A stretch of DNA of 64,000 nucleotides from SG-bin7 sp964498095 (GCA_964498095.1 CAZCFY010000004.1:149164-213163); one strand, 5' to 3'. Counted from the stretch's first letter, positions 8,039 to 18,022 are shown. A program made the numbers and translations. Notes: generated from the letters alone by a model not told the origin.

Positions 8039-11000
8039 GGTGTTCTCCTCCGTGTTGGGCATCGCCTTTGGGCGGTGTCAGATGATTGCGAATTTTAGTC
8101 AGATAACGGATGGCCGGTTTTGTATTGAGCTCATCGAGTACACCCGAGGAATTTTCTGCTTTAAAGAGTTTTGCCACTTCACTGGATGGATCATTAACAT
8201 CTCCAAACACAATAGCGCCACTCGGGCAAGATTGTTGACATGCGGTTTTAACGTCGCCGTCTTGGAGTTTTTCTTTATTATCTTGGGCAATTTGCTTAGC
8301 TTCCTTAATGCGCTGAACGCAGAATGTACACTTCTCCATGACCCCCCGGCTACGAACCGTAACGTCAGGATTGTAAGCCATTTGCTTAACCGGATCTTTT
8401 TCCATGTAATTAAACCAGTTAAAACGGCGCACTTTGTAAGGACAGTTATTAGAGCAATAACGAGTTCCCACACAGCGGTTATAAATCATTTCATTTAAAC
8501 CTTCATCGCTGTGTGAGGTAGCGACGACAGGGCAAACCGTTTCACAAGGCGCATTATCACAGTGTTGGCAAAGCATCGGTTGAAATAAAACTTCGGGAGA
8601 AGCTGGCTCTCCCTTATAATAACGATCTATGCGCAGCCAGTGCATTTCGCGGCCAAGAATTACATATTTTTTGCCGACCGCGGGAATATTATTTTCCGCT
8701 TGGCAAGCGATCACGCAAGCCGAGCAACCGGTACAGGTATTGTAATCAATAACCATTCCCCATTTGTGGCCCGTGTACTTATGTTCATCCCAAATCGAAA
8801 ATATTTTATGTTTATGGATGCCCGCGCTCTTATCTTTTAAATAAGCCGGTAAAGTCGTGTGCGCGATAATATTGCGGCCTTCCATCACATGGTGCCCTTG
8901 CGTACACGCCAGTTCTTCGCTGCGCCCTTGGGGCGTGACTTTGACTTTAAGTCCAGAAGTCACAAGCCTATTATTTTTCCATTGCGCCAACACATACGCG
9001 TTTGCACCCACTCCATCGGCAACCGATCCCGCGCCGGTACGGCCGTAGCCAATTTTTACTCCCAGTGCAGATGGATGTTGTCCCGGTTGAATATGGACCG
9101 GCAGGTCAATCCAGTTTTTATCAAGTTCCAGTTCTAAAACCCGGCCTTCTTTTAGACCATGTTTTGTCGCGTATTCAGGAGCTACAGTTACGTAGTTACC
9201 CCAAGTAATTTTGGTTACAGGATCTGGAAACTCTTGTAACCAAGGGACATTGGCGAGGCTGCCGTCAAGCATACCTACGGAAGCATAAAGAACTAATGAC
9301 TCCCCATTCTCATTGCGCGGTTCAAACTTCGCGCGGCGAAGAGCTCCTACATTAAATGGACGCGCGCCCGAGTTTTGGTTGCGCTTTCCACTCTGATTGG
9401 ACAAATCAATGACGCCGGTTTGTAAAACATCAACCCAAAAGTCTTCAAAAGATTTTGCGCCCGATGACCAGCGCGAATGAATTGCTGCCCATTGGGATTT
9501 TAAATAACTCAACCAATCACGTTTATCACCGAGCCAAGTTAAAAGAGAGTCTTGGAAGGCGCGTGTGCCAAACATCGGGCGGATCGTGGGCTGTTGAATG
9601 CTAAATACTTGGTCCTGGAATTCATAATCACCCCAGGATTCAAGCGCATGATGATCACATAACACGAGATCAGCCATGCGACCGGTTTCATCGTTACGGT
9701 CGCCAGTGTAAATCACCATTCCCACTTTTTTGAGAGCTTCCGCAAAACCATGTATTCCCAGTGCATAGGCCGGATTGCACTTATGAATGAGAAGAGTATT
9801 AACTTGGCCCGCTTTCATTTCTTCCATGAGGCGGCCGATGGCTTCATCAGAGCCCAGCGACGTCAAAGCCGCGCCATTTTTATGTTCAACCGTTTTTCCA
9901 TCATTATCTAATACGGAATTAAGGAAGTTAACGGCGATTTGTAAAGCTAGAGAATCTTCGCTTTGGGTGTTCAAACCTCCCGCCACAACGAGTGATTCAC
10001 CACGATTTTCCCAAAGGTCCGCCGCTAATCGTTTGAAAACATCAGGATCAATTCCCAGACGGCGCGCGCTGTCGCGATACGGCTCAAGCCAAGAAGAAAC
10101 TTCGCTACGGCCGGCGTAACTTGATTTTTTGCCAACCACGATTAACTCGTGGAGAAGTCCCATCGCTGCATCCACTAAATGATGGGGGGCAATCGCCACG
10201 CGAGTGTCAGCGTTAGCACCCGTTAGACTCATAAGAGATTCAAAGACCACTAAACGGCTCATGAGTGGTCCCGCTACGCGGCCTTTAGCGAACAAGCGTG
10301 TCGCTTCTACGGCGTTTTGGTAAGAACCCAGGAAGTCAGCACCAAAGCTAACAATGACCTTGGCCTTATTATAGCGGTAACGTGGAGTTACAGCTTGTCC
10401 GTAACAAGCTTGTTGAGCTTCGCGTTCGCTAGCGTTAGAAAGTGCGTCCCACTGAACGTGTTGACCGCCAAAAGTTTTATTAAACTGACTTATTAAACTG
10501 TTCGTTGAAGGTGAAGCCAGAGTTGAAGTTAGAACTCTCACTTTGCCTTTTTTAAGTTGCTCCATGACGTCTTTGTCAGCGTCGGCCCAACTTACATTGA
10601 CCGTGTCGCGGTTTGATCGCGTTGGGTTTTGTAAATTTCTTTTGGGTCCATTAAAGCGCTCAGGATCATAGAGACTCAAAATATAGGACTGCGCGCGCGC
10701 TGATAAGCCGCCCATGTTAACCGGATGTTCCGCTAAGCCCTCTAATTTTATAGGTCGGCCTTCGCGCGTTTTTACAACTATGCCGAAGCCTTGATTTCCA
10801 TCCAGAAGAGAAGAGGCATAATAATTGGCAACGCCGGGAATAACTTCCACGGGCCGATTTGCATAGGGCACTATTTTATTCACGGGACGGCGGATGCAGG
10901 CGGTAGAAGCCAGCGCCATGCTTGCGCCCATAAGTTTTAAAAATTCGCGGCGGCCCATGTCGCCGTCTTCACGCAAGGGCGAAGACATAAATTCTTTTTC

Positions 11001-11084
11001 GGCGGTTTCGCGAAATTTCGGGTCATTATTATATTGTTCAAGACTCAGCCACATTTTTTCTGTTGTTGGATCGTTTGGTTGCAT
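8031..11084 (-). CDS. actB: Alternative complex III molybdopterin-like/Fe-S subunit ActB
   Basis: Large periplasmic electron-transfer subunit. The N-terminal two thirds resemble a molybdopterin oxidoreductase fold, which in this family is usually without cofactor. The last third is a ferredoxin-like domain with four Cys-rich motifs: CTGCSACVIACQ, CQHCDNAPCETVC, YCSNNC/CTFC and CQQSC, enough for several cubane clusters. A twin-arginine signal is visible near the N-terminus (RREFLKLMGASMALASTAC). The ATG at 11084 follows GAGGAG; the longer frame from 11153 would start inside actA. Length 1017 residues. ActA precedes and ActC follows with overlap. Confidence 0.93.
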   Translation of the reverse strand: MQPNDPTTEKMWLSLEQYNNDPKFRETAEKEFMSSPLREDGDMGRREFLKLMGASMALASTACIRRPVNKIVPYANRPVEVIPGVANYYASSLLDGNQGFGIVVKTREGRPIKLEGLAEHPVNMGGLSARAQSYILSLYDPERFNGPKRNLQNPTRSNRDTVNVSWADADKDVMEQLKKGKVRVLTSTLASPSTNSLISQFNKTFGGQHVQWDALSNASEREAQQACYGQAVTPRYRYNKAKVIVSFGADFLGSYQNAVEATRLFAKGRVAGPLMSRLVVFESLMSLTGANADTRVAIAPHHLVDAAMGLLHELIVVGKKSSYAGRSEVSSWLEPYRDSARRLGIDPDVFKRLAADLWENRGESLVVAGGLNTQSEDSLALQIAVNFLNSVLDNDGKTVEHKNGAALTSLGSDEAIGRLMEEMKAGQVNTLLIHKCNPAYALGIHGFAEALKKVGMVIYTGDRNDETGRMADLVLCDHHALESWGDYEFQDQVFSIQQPTIRPMFGTRAFQDSLLTWLGDKRDWLSYLKSQWAAIHSRWSSGAKSFEDFWVDVLQTGVIDLSNQSGKRNQNSGARPFNVGALRRAKFEPRNENGESLVLYASVGMLDGSLANVPWLQEFPDPVTKITWGNYVTVAPEYATKHGLKEGRVLELELDKNWIDLPVHIQPGQHPSALGVKIGYGRTGAGSVADGVGANAYVLAQWKNNRLVTSGLKVKVTPQGRSEELACTQGHHVMEGRNIIAHTTLPAYLKDKSAGIHKHKIFSIWDEHKYTGHKWGMVIDYNTCTGCSACVIACQAENNIPAVGKKYVILGREMHWLRIDRYYKGEPASPEVLFQPMLCQHCDNAPCETVCPVVATSHSDEGLNEMIYNRCVGTRYCSNNCPYKVRRFNWFNYMEKDPVKQMAYNPDVTVRSRGVMEKCTFCVQRIKEAKQIAQDNKEKLQDGDVKTACQQSCPSGAIVFGDVNDPSSEVAKLFKAENSSGVLDELNTKPAIRYLTKIRNHLTPPKGDAQHGGEHHA

Positions 11085-11097
11085 GTCTTGTAGCTCC

Positions 11098-11634
11098 TCA
11101 ATTATGGCAAGTTGTACAGTTGGTTGGGGCGTTGTTGCGGCGATGACAATCAATACACCAGCCCATCGACAGATCAGAGTGTTGTCGAACTTTCTTCATA
11201 GTTTCCACGGGGCCGTGACAATCTTGGCACGCGACACCCTTACGAATATGCGGCTTATGATTGAACATCACAAAGTCTGGCAGCAAATGAACTTTGTTCC
11301 ACACCACGGGTTTGTTATTTTTAAAAGCGTCAGTGATCGCTTGAATATTGGGTTTATCGGCGGCCACCGTCATGTGACAGTTCATACAAATATTTAAACT
11401 CGGCACCGTCGCGTGGCGCGAACGATCCGCATTGCTATGACAATACATGCACGGAATTTTGTAAGTTCCGGCATGCAGAGAGTGGTCATACGGGATTGGC
11501 TGATCTGGCTCGTAATTTTGATTGTAACCAAAAGACACGCCAGGAGTTGCCGGTGCAGTGGAAGAATTTTTGTCTTTGCATGACAACACACTGAGTGCAG
11601 CCACACAAAAAAGAAGTATGGAATATTTTGACAT
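11098..11634 (-). CDS. actA: Alternative complex III pentahaem cytochrome c ActA
   Basis: Multihaem subunit that receives electrons from the Fe-S chain. Five CxxCH sites are visible in 178 residues (CMYCH, CMNCH, CQDCH, CIDCH, CTTCH), the expected number for ActA. The N-terminus ends in VLSC at Cys19, a plausible lipobox. Start ATG at 11634. It is first in actABCDEF, and about 100 bp separate it from the upstream lipoprotein gene, so an operon promoter may lie in that gap. Maturation needs a cytochrome c haem lyase, encoded 0.9-4 kb upstream. Confidence 0.93.
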   Translation of the reverse strand: MSKYSILLFCVAALSVLSCKDKNSSTAPATPGVSFGYNQNYEPDQPIPYDHSLHAGTYKIPCMYCHSNADRSRHATVPSLNICMNCHMTVAADKPNIQAITDAFKNNKPVVWNKVHLLPDFVMFNHKPHIRKGVACQDCHGPVETMKKVRQHSDLSMGWCIDCHRRNNAPTNCTTCHN

Positions 11635-11735
11635 TAGGCCTACCTTGCTTAGTAGAGAATATCTATTGGTTTAAGCCTAGATATTTTCGTTATCAAGCTA
11701 AGTTGTTGTTTTGCCTAAAGATTAATCAGCGCTTC

Positions 11736-12518
11736 CTAATTTTTAAAATAGGGTGAATCGAGAACTTCACGTAAGTTTTCGATCATCGTCGCACACTCCG
11801 TAGTGGACAAACCCGCGCCGTTTAGACGGCAAGTACCACCATCTTGGTCAATCACCGCAATATAGTTGACCATATTAAATTCCCAGCGCGAAGAACGCTG
11901 ATTAATTCCAGCCTTCCCGGAGTTTCGCCGTAAATCATTTTCCATTTTAAAGGTATATTTTAGTGATCCGTAGCTTATTATTCCCGCGCCGGCGGTTGCC
12001 TGATAAGTTTTTAAGCCACCTTGACTCGCGCTTACCTGTCCGGCGGAGTAAGAGGATTGAAATTCCAATTGCTTCATCATGCCGTCGTTGGGTTTAAATA
12101 AAAGCTCGGTTTTGCCGCTTACACCGGTTTGATAACGGTTTTCCTCGGAGCGATTGACTATAATATTGTTACGCTGAATGCGAAAAGTTGGGCAGCGATT
12201 GCCAATCATTTCGGTATTTTCAACGACTTCTTTGCCAATTGGATAATCAGTCGTGGATTGTCGTGTAGAAAAGCGGCAACCATAGATTTCCAAATTAGTA
12301 CGAATTTGTTCCGCCCGTTGCGAAAGCTTTATGGGATGGCTTTTTTCGCGAATCCCTATCATGACATGGCTGCCAACAAGATCAGCGACGTCGGCCAACA
12401 CTAGGTAGAGCTCTTTTTTTTGCGTCGGATTTAAAGGTGCTGGACCTTTATCTTCGGTTTCACCGCCGCAAGAAACTAAAATTGCAACAAGGCCCAGAAA
12501 AATTAGATTTCTAAACAT
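11736..12518 (-). CDS. Putative lipoprotein of unknown function
   Basis: I do not recognise this 260-residue protein. It begins MFRNLIFLGLVAILVSC with a lipobox Cys at 17, followed by an acidic, Gly-rich linker (GGETEDKGP). The rest is soluble with few Cys (CRFSTRQ, CPTFRI, CRLNG, CATMI), which may form disulfides. It overlaps the end of the ccsA-like gene by 8 bp and precedes actA. A role linked to the cytochrome system is therefore possible but rests only on context. Confidence 0.75.
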   Translation of the reverse strand: MFRNLIFLGLVAILVSCGGETEDKGPAPLNPTQKKELYLVLADVADLVGSHVMIGIREKSHPIKLSQRAEQIRTNLEIYGCRFSTRQSTTDYPIGKEVVENTEMIGNRCPTFRIQRNNIIVNRSEENRYQTGVSGKTELLFKPNDGMMKQLEFQSSYSAGQVSASQGGLKTYQATAGAGIISYGSLKYTFKMENDLRRNSGKAGINQRSSRWEFNMVNYIAVIDQDGGTCRLNGAGLSTTECATMIENLREVLDSPYFKN

Positions 12519-14148
12519 GCTTCCCTCTCCGCGCTAAAGTTGCATAAATCACGAATAAAAATTGTATAAATACGAAACCCATTACGTACTCAATTCCACC
12601 GGCGCCAAAACCATAGGTATGAAGGCCCGCACCCAAAACAAAGTTAACACCGTACCAAGCCATGATAATTAATGAGAAGCCAATGACTGACCAAGCGTTC
12701 ATGCCAAAGTTGCGCAGCCATCCACCCATGCGTCCATGCAAGATCGCCAAGTAACCCAGTAAGGCAATAAGAGCCCAAGTCTCCTTTGGATCCCAACCCC
12801 AGAAGCGGCCCCAAGAATAATCCGCCCACACGCCGCCCAAAATAATTCCGGCCGCCAACAGCACCACGCCAAGTTGTAAAGCGCGATAAATTGACTGGGT
12901 AATATTTTGAATGGCGGCTTTGTTTTTGTCTTCGCCGCGAATAAATAGGTAAAGACCAATATTGCCCATTGCTAGAGCCAAAAAGAAAGCGGAATAACTA
13001 ATAGTAATAGTCATTACGTGTATGATTAACCAAAAATTACTCATAAGGACTGGTTCTAGTGGCTGTAAGCTTGGATCTAAAACCGTCGGTGCCAGATCGG
13101 CGAGTATCAAACAAAACATGGCGACCAGACTGCCACCAATCATCACGACCCGATGTTTGGTAACTCGTTCGATAAAGGCCGCAAACATTAAGGCCCCAAA
13201 AGCAACCCAAATAACGGTTTCGTACATGTTAGAAACAGGTGGACGGCCCGTAATATAAATACGCAATCCAAATCCCAGAATATGCAGCACGAGGCCAAAC
13301 GCCACCATCCCCCACCCTAACAAGAACGTCCATGGGCGGCTTGTCGGGCGCAAAGAGAACCCGAAGATAAGCGCCGCTAAGAAATAAAAAATCCAGGCCC
13401 ATTTGAAAGGATGAAGAGTATTGTAAAATACTTCGGTTTTAATATCGTTGTCGGCAGGATAGAGTGCGGGATTTTCGGCCCGCGCCGCCGCCTTAAAGGC
13501 TTCGACCTTGGCTTGGATTGCCGCAGCGTCAACGACTTTAGCTGATTCCGGCTTCATTTCCGCCGTTACCGATTGGACAAATTCTGCCGCCAATTCATTA
13601 AAAAGTTTCTGTAAACTTTGCTCCGCGTGCCCCACCGGCAACCACGTAGTGGAGTTTTTATCCGGCTTGGGCGGCACGAGCGTAAAGGCCATTCCGGAAG
13701 TGATGGCGTTAAATATATACATTTGAGTTTCAATTTTTTGCACCGCTTGATCATAAGGATTTAGTTTTTCCTTCATCTGATCTTTTTTGCGAATATTCTG
13801 TAGTAGCAACGGCAGTTGTTTGGCTTTAGCCAAATCCGAATAGGAAAAGAAATTTTCTTTTTCATCAAACCCTAAGTCTCTTTTCACTTCGAAATTTTTA
13901 ACCGCCAAAAATTTTGTGTCCGCCCACATATCAGGGACGACATACATAGTTAAAATAATATCCGTGGCGGTGCGCTTTTCTTTGCTGCGCTTGCCGTGCA
14001 AAATTTGTAGTGCTTCCTGCGCGAAAGTATCAAACGGCTTTAAGCGGCCGCCGTTTTGAATTGGAATATATTTAATTGCATCCCGGGCGGTGGCCGCAAA
14101 AGCGTTAAACCCAAGAATGAATACAAGCAATGAAATGAAAGGTTTCAT
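12511..14148 (-). CDS. ccsA: Cytochrome c biogenesis protein CcsA-like (system II haem handling)
   Basis: System II cytochrome c synthase component that exports and positions haem for attachment to CxxCH sites in the periplasm. The 545-residue protein has a signal-like N-terminus and a soluble region beginning DAIKYIPIQNGGRLKPFDTFAQ. Eight or so membrane helices follow, with the tryptophan-rich haem motif WGRFWGWDPKETWALIALLG near residue 455. His residues flank it in other helices, as in the family. The N-terminal extension resembles the CcsBA-type proteins of Bacteroidota and epsilonproteobacteria. It starts in a 4-bp ATGA overlap with the ResB-like gene; SD AAAGGAGA. Confidence 0.88.
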   Translation of the reverse strand: MKPFISLLVFILGFNAFAATARDAIKYIPIQNGGRLKPFDTFAQEALQILHGKRSKEKRTATDIILTMYVVPDMWADTKFLAVKNFEVKRDLGFDEKENFFSYSDLAKAKQLPLLLQNIRKKDQMKEKLNPYDQAVQKIETQMYIFNAITSGMAFTLVPPKPDKNSTTWLPVGHAEQSLQKLFNELAAEFVQSVTAEMKPESAKVVDAAAIQAKVEAFKAAARAENPALYPADNDIKTEVFYNTLHPFKWAWIFYFLAALIFGFSLRPTSRPWTFLLGWGMVAFGLVLHILGFGLRIYITGRPPVSNMYETVIWVAFGALMFAAFIERVTKHRVVMIGGSLVAMFCLILADLAPTVLDPSLQPLEPVLMSNFWLIIHVMTITISYSAFFLALAMGNIGLYLFIRGEDKNKAAIQNITQSIYRALQLGVVLLAAGIILGGVWADYSWGRFWGWDPKETWALIALLGYLAILHGRMGGWLRNFGMNAWSVIGFSLIIMAWYGVNFVLGAGLHTYGFGAGGIEYVMGFVFIQFLFVIYATLARRGKHV

Positions 14149-15539
14149 GCCGTCTCCTTTTTCTTATTGCCAAAATAGTTATTGCGATAATGGAACATCA
14201 TAATACTGCCTAAAACGATAAGGATAGACCCGAGATATTTTATAAAGCGGCCCGGATCGCGATTAACCGATAAAATCGACGCCGTCGCGTTGCCGTTGCC
14301 GTCGGGAACAAAGCTTGATTGGTAAAAAGTAAACCCATTGTGTTTTAACGGTTCATTCATAGAGATAAGTATCTCACCGCGTCCGGGGACTTCCACCAAG
14401 GACGAATAGCTCGAAGCACGATTCGTACCCTGATATTTTCCCATTTTGAATTCTTTAAGTCTTAAGTCGAAGCCAAGATTTAAGGAGTGATTTTTATATT
14501 CCACCACATAAACTTCGGAACCCGTAAAAAAACGCAGGGATTGATTTAGAGGCTGCCAGCGCGATTCGTTGTTAAAAGTAACCTTTACCGCCTGCACGGT
14601 TAAATCCGTGGGCTTTTCCCGGGGTACGATATGTGTCTGTTCCTCGGCGCGCGGATAGTAATTAATCACCCGAAAAGCCATTCCCATCCAAGGCGTGATG
14701 ATTTCATCACCCACCTTTACCTTCCCGGACATGACTTCTTTGCCTTCTTTTTTTGAATATATTTTGTATTTTAGCTCCGGCTTATCCCCTTGCGGAAAAA
14801 GCACAATTTCATTTCCCGTTTTCTGCCACTGATATTCCCCGGTCACCAATATCACGGTCAGTGGACCAAAAGGAGAAAGAGCGCCACGCATATCCTCGCG
14901 TTGTACGATCCAATCAATTACGTTCATGAATTGATTCTGCAATTGAAACCGCAAACCCGCACCTTTTTTGGTCCCGGGCACGGGAACGACTTTGCGCTCG
15001 ACGAATGCATAAGGAACGTATTCATCAAGAATCAAATCTCCCGGCGGAAGCGGTACTTTAAAAGGTCTTTTCTTCGACGGCGGATTTCTTAAAAAGTCCA
15101 CGGTTTGACCGAAGACACGGCGATAATTGCTGCCGTCAAACGAACTATAAACGGCAAACTCCGTATCATCCACCACAATGGCGCGGGAGCTCTGTCCGAT
15201 ATCAAATGTCATCGAACCATCGATTCCATAATGCATGGTTATGAATGATCCGTATAACAGCGTAATCAAGCCCAAATGCGCAATCACAAAACCGGATTGA
15301 TGACGCTTCCAAGGCCAGCGATCAACTAAAACCATGGCCAAGACAAAGGCCAAAAAGCCAAGCAAGAAATACATCGTCCACGAGTGATAAACAAATTTTT
15401 GCGCCGTGGCCGTATTATAAAGGGATTCCATGATAGTACCGTAAGCCGTGTAAACTCCCAGCGCCACAATCACCACGACGGCCAATTTTAGGGATGAGAA
15501 AAAACGAATAAACTTTTTAATTCGCGGGTAATTTTTCAT
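14145..15539 (-). CDS. resB: Cytochrome c biogenesis protein ResB-like
   Basis: Partner of CcsA in system II; it is thought to hold apocytochrome and help reduce its thiols. The 464-residue product has N-terminal membrane helices (about 15-40, 50-70, 80-95), a large soluble periplasmic domain, and a last helix near 435-455 before a Lys-rich tail. This layout is diagnostic of ResB/Ccs1. ATG 15539 (MKNYPRIKKF) is preferred to a TTG at 15563. It overlaps the preceding gene by 23 bp. Together with the CcsA-like gene it would mature ActA and ActE. Confidence 0.85.
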   Translation of the reverse strand: MKNYPRIKKFIRFFSSLKLAVVVIVALGVYTAYGTIMESLYNTATAQKFVYHSWTMYFLLGFLAFVLAMVLVDRWPWKRHQSGFVIAHLGLITLLYGSFITMHYGIDGSMTFDIGQSSRAIVVDDTEFAVYSSFDGSNYRRVFGQTVDFLRNPPSKKRPFKVPLPPGDLILDEYVPYAFVERKVVPVPGTKKGAGLRFQLQNQFMNVIDWIVQREDMRGALSPFGPLTVILVTGEYQWQKTGNEIVLFPQGDKPELKYKIYSKKEGKEVMSGKVKVGDEIITPWMGMAFRVINYYPRAEEQTHIVPREKPTDLTVQAVKVTFNNESRWQPLNQSLRFFTGSEVYVVEYKNHSLNLGFDLRLKEFKMGKYQGTNRASSYSSLVEVPGRGEILISMNEPLKHNGFTFYQSSFVPDGNGNATASILSVNRDPGRFIKYLGSILIVLGSIMMFHYRNNYFGNKKKETA

Positions 15540-16314
15540 AGATATACCTAATCGCAGCTGCAACTTTCTTCTGTATGGCGTTCGCCAAATCCTGTTTTAT
15601 TTTTTTTGTCGTTTCGTCCATGTAAAGACGGCGGTTCATTTCGACTTGGACCGTATGCTGCCCCACATGTGGCAATCCGTACGTTTCAGTGATCCGCCCC
15701 CCAACATACGGCCAATTAACTTTTACGCCAAACCCGGCTTTTTCGTACGCATCGCATACGAGTTCCAAAAAATCTTTGCGGCAGCTTTTGCCTTTGCAAT
15801 CACTGACCACAATGTCGGCACGCAATTGCCCTGGGTCCAAATGTAAAACCTCACCGACGGATGGCATGCTGTGGGCGTCCAGGTGATAAACGTCTTTAGC
15901 GCCCAAATCATGGAAGGTAGCAAATTGCTTCTGCACCTGTTTGTGAAACGGCGTAAAATATTTCTCCGTGAGTTCGCGATGGAGTCTTGCGGGCAGTGGC
16001 TTATTAATGAGACGGTTGCCCTTCGTTGTTACGGCCCAGTGGTAGCCCTTGGGATGAGTTCCACCTTTTAGCTGCGCATCTTCAACCGAATCAGCGTCAA
16101 CGTCATCGGGTAAGCGGTTTAAATCCACGACATAACGGTGGCAGTTGGCAATAATCGATGGAAGCTTAAGTTCATCAATGGCTGGTTTGTAAAGCACGTC
16201 GACGTAGCGGTCGGAATCACAGAAAAGAATATTTTCCGGCAATCCTTTAAGCCAAAAAGCTTCCGCCGGCACAAATTCCCCAGCGTGCGGGATTGTAATA
16301 AAAAATGGCTTCAT
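15517..16314 (-). CDS. N-formylglutamate amidohydrolase family protein
   Basis: FGase-fold zinc hydrolases cleave N-formylglutamate in histidine breakdown, or related N-acyl substrates. The family opening ITIPHAGEFVPAE, the DSDRYVD segment, the NCHRYVVDLNR motif and the DAHSMP motif (His/Asp metal region) are all seen in order. Length 265 residues. No hut genes are visible nearby, so the real substrate is open. The gene overlaps the start of the ResB-like gene and may be the first gene of the respiratory operon. It diverges from the cobalamin adenosyltransferase gene with a 50-bp gap. Confidence 0.85.
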   Translation of the reverse strand: MKPFFITIPHAGEFVPAEAFWLKGLPENILFCDSDRYVDVLYKPAIDELKLPSIIANCHRYVVDLNRLPDDVDADSVEDAQLKGGTHPKGYHWAVTTKGNRLINKPLPARLHRELTEKYFTPFHKQVQKQFATFHDLGAKDVYHLDAHSMPSVGEVLHLDPGQLRADIVVSDCKGKSCRKDFLELVCDAYEKAGFGVKVNWPYVGGRITETYGLPHVGQHTVQVEMNRRLYMDETTKKIKQDLANAIQKKVAAAIRYIYEKLPAN

Positions 16315-16364
16315 GCGACGTCGTCCTTTTCAAATAACCATAGCAATGTTATCGTCAAAGACAA

Positions 16365-16913
16365 ATGAAAATATACACAAAGACGGGCGATTTGGGAAAA
16401 ACAGGTTTGGGCAGTGGCAAGCGCGTCGACAAATTTCATCCACGTATCGAATGCTATGGGACAGTTGATGAACTCAACTCCGTACTTGGTCTTGCTGCTG
16501 CTCACTTGCAAAGCAAGGAAGACGTAGATATCGTTCACAAGATCCAAAATCAGCTTTTTAATTTGGGTTCAATTGTCGCTTGTGATTCTCTCGCCAAACA
16601 AAAACTTTTGCCGCAAATTACACCTGATCACATTACCGCCCTTGAGCAGCATATAGACCGCTTTACCGAAAAACTTCCGCCTTTGCGCAATTTCATTTTG
16701 CCCGGAGGTTCTGCTGCCGCCGCCACCATTCACGTTGCTCGCTGCATTTGCCGGCGCGCGGAACGCCTGGCTTTCGCTCTTAATCGCAAATCAAAATTAC
16801 CTAAAACTCTCTTGATTTACTTAAATCGTTTAAGTGATTTCCTTTTCGTCTTCGCCCGCTTTGTCAATCAGCGTGACCTCATTGCGGACTTGGAGTGGCG
16901 AAAGGATTCATGA
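16365..16913 (+). CDS. Cob(I)alamin adenosyltransferase, PduO type
   Basis: Transfers adenosyl from ATP to cob(I)alamin to make coenzyme B12. The N-terminal ATP-binding motif MKIYTKTGDLGKTGLGSGKRV is typical of PduO/MMAB enzymes, as are the ECYGTVDELNS and the ICRRAERLAF segments of the helical bundle. Length 182 residues. No B12 synthesis genes are seen nearby, so it probably supports salvage and a B12-dependent mutase elsewhere. The stop overlaps the next gene by 4 bp (ATGA). Confidence 0.95.
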   Translation: MKIYTKTGDLGKTGLGSGKRVDKFHPRIECYGTVDELNSVLGLAAAHLQSKEDVDIVHKIQNQLFNLGSIVACDSLAKQKLLPQITPDHITALEQHIDRFTEKLPPLRNFILPGGSAAAATIHVARCICRRAERLAFALNRKSKLPKTLLIYLNRLSDFLFVFARFVNQRDLIADLEWRKDS

Positions 16914-18022
16914 TGGAAATCATAAAGTCCGGGCCGGCTGACCAAGAATCTCTTTTGCAGTTTTATAACGGCATTAACTTACCCGGCTATGTTGAATTAA
17001 CCATCGAACGCAAGGAACCCTACGACGCGCTTTATGCTATGCAAACCAATGATTATGATACATTTATCATCCGCGATAAAGCCGGAGGAATCTTTGGTAC
17101 CTTCACGATTCTTTACCGCGACGGCATGATCGACGGAAAGTTCGAAAAAATCGGTTACGCCACCGACATGCGCATCGCTCCTAACCGCGAAGCTTTACTT
17201 ACCTGGTCTAAACAATTCTTGGAAGTCTTAGAAAACTCCCAAAAGGAGCGCGCGTGTAAATACATGTTTTCGATCCTTTCCCAAGAAGCCGGAAAAACTT
17301 ATAACACTTTCTTGCGCAGCCGCAGCCGTATATCTACTTTTCCGCGCTACCATTTGTTGCGAAAGTTTGTTTTAGTAACTGTAAACGGACGAATCCCTAA
17401 ACTTTCGCACCCCTTGCCGAGCATTCGCGTGGTGCCGGCGGATCACCGTATATTGGATGCGCTGCTAAATTACATTCGCCAAAAATCAAAAATCCGCCCC
17501 CTAAGCTTTGATAACTCGCAAGAAACTTTTTTGCGGCGGTTGTCTTTGTGGAAAGGCTTAAAACTTGAAGATTTCTTAGTGGCTTTCGACAGCCAAAATA
17601 ATATCGTCGGCTGTGCGGCGCCATGGAACCCAACGAGTGTACAGGGTTATCAGGTCGCCGGCTACCACGGCTCTATTGCCGGTTACCGAAAAATTTTTGC
17701 GGTAGGCTCTTTGTTTGGAGTTACCCGGCATCTACCGGCCCATAATAAGTCGTTAAATTTTCGTTTCTTGTCGCATCTCTTTGTCAACAATCACGATATT
17801 TTCCAGGCCTTGCTGTTTAATGCCTATAAACAATGTCGGCGTAATGAATTTTTAGTTTATCAAAATTTCGACGGCGACTTAGTTACCTGGCTACCAAAAT
17901 ATTTTATCGGCTGGTCGATGCCCTTTGGACTTTACAGCATCGGGCCGGAGTCGCTGGAAAACCCCAGTTTGCAACCAAGTCCCCTGTTACCAGCCCCTCA
18001 TATAGAAGCCGCGTTGATTTGA
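16910..18022 (+). CDS. GNAT-like acyltransferase, unknown substrate
   Basis: A 370-residue soluble protein. The N-terminal half (about 1-150) has the feel of a GNAT acetyltransferase: a strand-rich core with IIRDKAGGIFGTFTILYRDG followed by YATDMRIAPNREALLTW in the place of the acetyl-CoA loop. The second half also looks GNAT-like (FDSQNNIVGCAAPWNPTSV), suggesting a tandem fold. ATG 16910 is chosen because it overlaps the upstream stop (ATGA) and has AAAGGA 5 nt upstream. Coupling with the cobalamin gene is structural; a functional link is unknown. Confidence 0.7.
   Translation: MMEIIKSGPADQESLLQFYNGINLPGYVELTIERKEPYDALYAMQTNDYDTFIIRDKAGGIFGTFTILYRDGMIDGKFEKIGYATDMRIAPNREALLTWSKQFLEVLENSQKERACKYMFSILSQEAGKTYNTFLRSRSRISTFPRYHLLRKFVLVTVNGRIPKLSHPLPSIRVVPADHRILDALLNYIRQKSKIRPLSFDNSQETFLRRLSLWKGLKLEDFLVAFDSQNNIVGCAAPWNPTSVQGYQVAGYHGSIAGYRKIFAVGSLFGVTRHLPAHNKSLNFRFLSHLFVNNHDIFQALLFNAYKQCRRNEFLVYQNFDGDLVTWLPKYFIGWSMPFGLYSIGPESLENPSLQPSPLLPAPHIEAALI

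Noticed and set aside
16311..16547. 78-residue minus-strand frame at the PduO start
   Set aside because: Antisense to the well-recognised adenosyltransferase N-terminal motif.
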